This document shows positions 59,810 to 64,000 of a DNA stretch of 64,000 nucleotides, piece after piece. The DNA comes from Opisthocomus hoazin. Taxonomy: Eukaryota > Chordata > Aves > Opisthocomiformes > Opisthocomidae. The position numbers were made by a program, and so were the translations under genes. Each line of letters begins with the position of its first letter. Within the stretch, counting starts at the first letter, position 1. A model generated the notes under the pieces. That model did no database searches. It was not told the origin of the DNA and saw nothing but the letters and a program-made list of their open reading frames with translations. The stretch spans positions 11,170,531-11,234,530 of the forward strand of contig NC_134422.1 in assembly GCF_030867145.1 (NCBI RefSeq), given 5' to 3'.

Positions 59810-60700
59810 GGGGCTGCTCAGGGCTGCGGGAAGAGACGGCTGGCGGGAGCGCGGCCACGGGATGAGCTCCCTCCGTGCCCACGCAGCGGCAGGCCACCGG
59901 GAAGGCCGGGGCCGGGCGGCCCTCGGGGAAGCCAGGCCGGCCGGGAGGGCGGCTGGGAGCTCCCCTGCCGCCGGCCCCCGCGGCGCGCCTTGCCCCGCCG
60001 GCGCTTCGCGGCGCGCTCGCTGGGGGGCGCCGTAGTGCGGCGGGGCGGGGCCGGGCGGGCGGGTGCCCCGGCGGCGCGGGGCGCGTCTCCCCGCCGGGCG
60101 CGGGCGGCAGCGGCAGCGGCCACGGCAGGGGCGGCCCTCGGAGCCGGGGGGGCTCCGGAGCGCGGCATGGACCCCGCGGCTGCCTCCCGCCCCGCCGCGC
60201 TGCCGCGGCTGCTGCTCTCCTCGGCGGCGCGGGCTCTGCTGTGGCTCGGTCCCGTCTACCTGGCGGGGTACCTGGGGCTGAGCGGCAGCTGGGTGCTGCT
60301 GGGGCTGGCGCTGTGGCTGTGCTGGGGCCACAACCGGCGCTGGAAGCGCGGCCGGCTGGCCGCCGCCTTGGCGCTGCTGGAGGACGAGCGGGAGGCGGTG
60401 CGCCGGGGCCTGGCCGCCCGGCACCTGCCGGCCTGGGTGAGTGAGGACCCCCGGGAGCGGGGACGCTGCGGGCTGCGCGGCGGGAGCGGTGCGGGGAGCG
60501 GGGTGTGCGGGGCGGGAGAGGGGTGGCGGTGATGCCTCGGGCCGAGCAGCCGCGTCTCTGGCTGTGGAGTCCTGCTCGGCGAAGTGAGTACCGAGCCGGG
60601 GGTCGTTTTAGCCCGGGCGCCTGCGAGCTGCCCGCTGCGTCCCCGAGAAGCCGCCTGGCCGCTGCGCGCGGGTGGGCTGCGGCTGGTGTAGGGTGCGGGA
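59810..60700 (+). promoter_or_regulatory. ESYT3: ESYT3 CpG-island promoter
   Basis: About 900 bp of extremely GC- and CpG-rich DNA with repeated ggcgggg/ccgcc motifs surrounds exon 1 of ESYT3. The start site is not readable from sequence but should lie upstream of 60,167. Long open frames on both strands here, over 280 codons, are a by-product of the base composition. Confidence 0.75.
60167..60436 (+). CDS. ESYT3: Extended synaptotagmin 3, first coding exon (partial gene)
   Basis: Extended synaptotagmins are ER-anchored proteins that tether the ER to the plasma membrane and move lipids through an SMP domain, using C2 domains for membrane binding. This exon gives the first 90 residues: a short N-terminus, then a hydrophobic hairpin at about residues 27-59 (LGPVYLAGYLGLSGSWVLL), then a basic stretch (NRRWKRGRLAAA) and the lead into the SMP domain (EDEREAVRRGL...HLPAW). 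The LGPVYLAGYLGLS and GRLAAA stretches favour ESYT3 over ESYT2. The donor gtgagt at 60,437 falls exactly at the human HLPAW|I boundary. The frame is open upstream, but the ATG at 60,167 corresponds to the family start. The SMP and C2 exons lie beyond the right edge. Confidence 0.9.
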
Positions 60701-61448
60701 TGCTGCTTTTAGACCTCATCCAGAAAGTTTTCTACCCTTCTCTTTAGTGTCATTTGAAAAAAAAAAAAATTCTATAAACAGAATGTTCTCTGCCTGCTAC
60801 AAACCAAATATTTCACTTTAAAGAGCCATCTCCTGATGGTATGGAAAGCCAACGCGTTTGTTCTTCACATTTGTTTCTAGCCACTCTTAGTTTTTAAAGT
60901 GAAGAAACTTGAAAATCTAACCGCACATTCTGTTCTACGTCTTCGGTTATTTGTTGGGTAGCCTTCGCTGGCTAGTGGAAAAGGATGATGAGGGTTTGTT
61001 TTCTTCATCGTCATTTGCTTAGCATTTAAAAACATGTTAGGGGCTGGTAGGGAAAGGCTTTTCTTGTACGAAAGAGAATATCAAAGAGCTCTATTTGTAA
61101 GGGGTGTTGCACGGAGACATTTATAGTCAGCAAACTGTTTTATATAGCCTACAGCACTTGGCTCTCCTTAAGACTGTGGGAAACGAAGGCAGTCGGCACT
61201 TCTGCGGAGGGAGGCCAGGGTCTGCTGGCAGAGCTGGGGCAGCCCCCCGCACGTGCTCCCTGCCACCCGGCGCTGGAGCCTGTCTCTTCTGTCTCGGAAT
61301 GAGGTTTCTGCTGGTTTTTATGGACAGAGCGTTTAAAACAACGCGGAGCAGTAATGAGTGCGGTGGTGTCAGCTCTTGCCCTGATGCTGTGAGAATAGCG
61401 TTGTGTTTTATCCTCAAGTGCCCTGAATCTTGGTAACGAGAAATTGAG
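60701..61448. other. ESYT3 intron 1, no further exon seen
   Basis: Normal intron sequence following the CpG island. I looked for the next ESYT3 exon, which should begin with a sequence like HFPDVERVEW, and did not find it here or further to the right. Confidence 0.5.
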
Positions 61449-61472
61449 TCATTTAGTCATTGGTGAAAAATC

Positions 61473-62342
61473 GGACAACCCGTTCCAGTGTTTCACCACC
61501 CTCATTGTAAAGAATTTCTTCCTTATATCCAGCCTAAACCTACCCTGTTTTAGTTTAAAACCATTAGCCCTCGTCCTGTCACTGCTGTCTCTACTAAAAA
61601 GATTGTCCCCATCTTTCCTATAGGCTCCCTTTAAGCACTGAAAGGCTGCAATCAGGTCTCCCCACAGCCTTCTCTTCTCCAGGCTGAACAAGCCCAGCTC
61701 TCTCAGCCTGTCCTCATAGGAGAGGTGCTCCAGCCCTCGGATCGTTTTTGTAGCCCTCCTTTGGACCCACTCCAACAGTTCCATGTCCTTCTTGTGCTGA
61801 GGGCTCCAGAGCTGAACGCAGTACTCCAGGTGAGGTCTCACCAGAGCAGAGTAGAGGGGCAGAATCACCTCTCTCGACCTGCTGGCCACGCTTCTCTTGA
61901 TGCAGCCCAGGACACGGTTGGCCCTCTGGGCTGCCAGCGCGCATTGCCGGCTCATGTCCAGCCTTTCGTCTATCAGTGCCCCCAAGTCCCTCTCAGCAGA
62001 GCTGCTCTCGATCCTTTCATCCCCCAGCCTGTATTGACAGCGGGGATTACCCCGACCCAGGTGCAGGACCTTGCACTTGGCCTTGTTGAACCTCATGAGG
62101 TTCACACAGGCCCACCTCTCCAGCCTGTCCAGGTCCCTCTGGATGGCATCCCGTCCTTCTGGTGTGTCAACCATACCACTCAGCTTGGTGTCATCTGCAA
62201 ACTTGCTGAGGGTACACTCGATGTCGCTGTCCATGTCATTGATAAATATATTGAACAGCACCAGTCCCAGTACGGACCCCTGAGGGACTCCACTCGTCAC
62301 TGGTCTCCATCCAGCCATTGAGCCGTTGACCACTACCCTTTG
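61473..62342 (-). mobile_element. CR1 LINE with a long open reverse-transcriptase frame
   Basis: A minus-strand CR1 piece in ESYT3 intron 1. Minus bases 61,449-62,333 are open for 294 codons and encode the reverse-transcriptase core: VPQGSVLG, then the catalytic FADDTKL box, then [33 protein letters not shown] and [20 protein letters not shown]. No stop or frameshift is seen over some 870 bp, so it is a young copy. Unusually, the 3' end of the element (last ORF2 codons, 3' UTR, octamers) is missing: similarity stops at HWNG near 61,473. CR1 copies normally lose the 5' end and keep the 3' end, so a later deletion or rearrangement is likely. Confidence 0.93.
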
Positions 62343-62344
62343 GC

Positions 62345-62530
62345 TGTGACCAGAGGGCCGAGGGCTGGAGCACTGCGTGTGTCAGGAGGGGCCGACAGAG
62401 CTGGAGCTGTGCGGCCTCCTCCAGGAGAAGGGAAGGCTGAAGGGGGATCTCGCCGCTGTGTCCCACTGCCGAGCGTGTGCTCCAGAGAGCGTGGAGTCAG
62501 ACCCTTTTCCGAGGCCTTGCTCCTGACGTG
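62345..62530 (+). mobile_element. Diverged CR1-like fragment in opposite orientation
   Basis: Plus-strand sequence 'cgagggctggagcac...ggagaagggaaggctgaagggggat' resembles the CR1 ORF2 segment for GLEHLSYE...[12 protein letters not shown], but with many changes. It abuts the minus-strand CR1 almost directly. The right border is uncertain. Confidence 0.4.
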
Positions 62531-64000
62531 AATTCTTGGAGCTGGCTGCTGGGAGGCAAGGTGTGGGACCTCAGGACAGAGGGGCTGCACCATGTGCTTT
62601 TAATGTTAGCTGATATCCGTATTGCCACTTCTCCTCCTTTTCTATGCTAGTAGCTTTGTCAGTTGGTGTTTGCTTTCATGCTACACTTTTACTTGATGTT
62701 TTTTTAACTTCCTGGTTTTAATTTTCTTTCTATCCCCTTGCTTGAGTTGATCTTCTACTTCTCTGTGCCAATCTTGGAGGCTGATTCTCACCTACTGTCT
62801 ATTCATTTTATTCTCTGTAATGTTGTCTTTTTTTATCTTTCATTTTTGCCTTTCGATGTTCAGGCACCTTTAACTGAAACAGCTCTAAAAATGTCCCTTG
62901 CTTTCTTCTCTCCTGGCATGCAGAGATGGGAGCAGGAATACAGTTCAGGCTAGAGAAGCATGGGTTGGATTTGCAGTGTTGTAATCCTAGGAGAGGTTCT
63001 GGAGGTGTGGAGCAGTGGCAGCGTCTTTGGGGACTGGTAAATAGTTGTCTCCTCATGTGCCCTGTAGTAAAATGAGGAGGATCGTCCAGTGAAGTGTTTG
63101 GCCAGTCACTGATCGCGCTAGCTGGTTAAAACCGTTCTCCCGAAGAGCGGTGCAGTGGCTCTTTCAAATATGGCTCGGGCTCCCCGCAGCCCCGGTGTCG
63201 GTTGTTAGGAGACGCATTCGTATTGCAGCCTTTCCTTCAGGGGGGACGCTGGGAGGGTTTCCCTCATCTACTTAACCATCTGTTTCAGGGAATTTGCAGG
63301 CTTAGTTTGCAGCACCAGCTTCTTGGCTGAAACCAGCCAGGGAGTTTGGAATAGAGGCATTCCTGAGCTAGACAGCTTACGTGGGCAGGCTGTGCTTCCT
63401 TAGGAAACCAGGCTGGAAACCTGCTGCTGTCGAGCAGAGGCAGGTCTGTGTCTCAGAGAGGTGAGACGTTCTGACTTCAGCCTGCGCAGCCTTTGGCCCG
63501 ACTTTTGTAAAACCAGTCAGTGCCCGGAGCAGAGGCAGCCGGGCTTCCACCTTCGTACAGGCTCCTGGGGGGGGTGGTGACTCTTCCGTGTCGCTTTTGC
63601 AGCTGGTAGCAGGTTGCGGGTGAGAACATCCAAGTATGATGGGTTTCTTCCTGTCGTTACACTCCTTTTACCAGGAGAAATTGGTATGACTGGGTACTTA
63701 ACAGTCCTTTTAGAACTTTACCTGTTAATTCTTTGTTCATGCAAAAGGCTTGTTTAGACTTTTTTTTTTACCCCAGTACCAGGAGCTAAAAAAACTGTCC
63801 CTTAAAAAAACCCAAACACCGAAAAACCCCACCAAAACCCCAAGCAAACAAAAAACCCCGATGGATAGGTTCCTGTGTTGCGTTTGAACAGAGTGACACT
63901 CTTGTGTCAGACATGTGTTTTGCTATTGCTGTGATCGTTGGTGGGGCCTGCTCCAGGGCAAGGTGGAGCCATGCAGAAACTTCTATATTTTCTTTACTTG
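62531..64000. other. ESYT3 intron 1, right edge of window
   Basis: No exon recognised. The sequence is moderately T-rich, and an A/C-rich low-complexity tract (aaacccaaacaccgaaaaacccc type) lies at about 63,790-63,860. Confidence 0.45.
63791..63860. repeat. A/C-rich low-complexity tract
   Basis: Repeated blocks of A(3-7) and C(2-4) with almost no G or T over about 70 bp. Confidence 0.8.

Noticed and set aside
59678-60719. Several 100-315-codon frames on both strands around 60 kb
   Set aside because: They are products of extreme GC content in the ESYT3 CpG island. Only the plus frame from 60,167 to the donor at 60,436 has family similarity.
61473-62530. Twin-primed inversion of a single CR1 insertion
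   Set aside because: The two opposite pieces differ strongly in decay (one fully open, one much diverged), so they are not from one event.
60437-64000. Second ESYT3 exon (start of the SMP domain)
   Set aside because: No sequence resembling HFPDVERVEW next to an acceptor could be found in the remaining window.
1-64000. CRISPR arrays, operons, phage or plasmid genes
   Set aside because: The window is clearly avian nuclear DNA; the repeats are LINE, LTR and simple repeats only.

Overview
The window is vertebrate nuclear DNA from a bird. CR1 LINE fragments, the dominant avian retrotransposon, occur on both strands, and one intron holds a solo LTR of a type I associate with neoavian genomes. The gene structure is introns with GT-AG borders, CpG-island promoters and a polyadenylation signal. 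I see no prokaryotic features, CRISPR arrays, rRNA or tRNA genes.

Layout. Bases 1-11.1 kb are intergenic: two CR1 copies, a third CR1 ending at 11,040, short simple repeats and two small CpG-rich patches (about 4.46-4.64 kb and 10.29-10.47 kb). From about 11.16 to 38.15 kb lies one complete gene on the + strand, CFAP221 (PCDP1/FAP221), a calmodulin-binding protein of the ciliary central apparatus. I could assemble 23 coding exons that join in phase with canonical splice sites into an 890-residue reading frame, ending at 37,822 with a polyadenylation signal at 38,126. Its CpG-island promoter carries a textbook RFX X-box at 11,317-11,330, which fits a motile-cilium gene. Its introns hold a 0.87-kb antisense CR1, a 641-bp solo LTR and two sense CR1 fragments.

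From 38.2 to 59.6 kb I find no firm gene. There is one short protein-like open frame at 45,328-45,498 that could be a terminal exon of an unrecognised gene, a CpG-rich patch near 55 kb, CR1 copies at 57.6 and 58.7 kb and minor simple repeats. At about 59.8-60.7 kb there is a strong CpG island with the first coding exon of ESYT3 (extended synaptotagmin 3, + strand), which encodes the membrane hairpin. The rest of ESYT3 lies beyond the right edge. Its first intron contains an antisense CR1 with a 294-codon open reverse-transcriptase frame (61.45-62.33 kb), abutting an older CR1-like piece in the opposite orientation.

The two genes are not functionally linked as far as is known: CFAP221 serves cilia motility and ESYT3 serves ER-plasma membrane contact. 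From memory, in human they lie on different chromosomes (2q14 and 3q22), so their adjacency here is a synteny point. I found no previously undescribed system. The most useful leads are the X-box promoter and its CR1 neighbour, the two-way acceptor choice at 30,370-30,376, the orphan frame at 45.3 kb and the orphan CpG patches.
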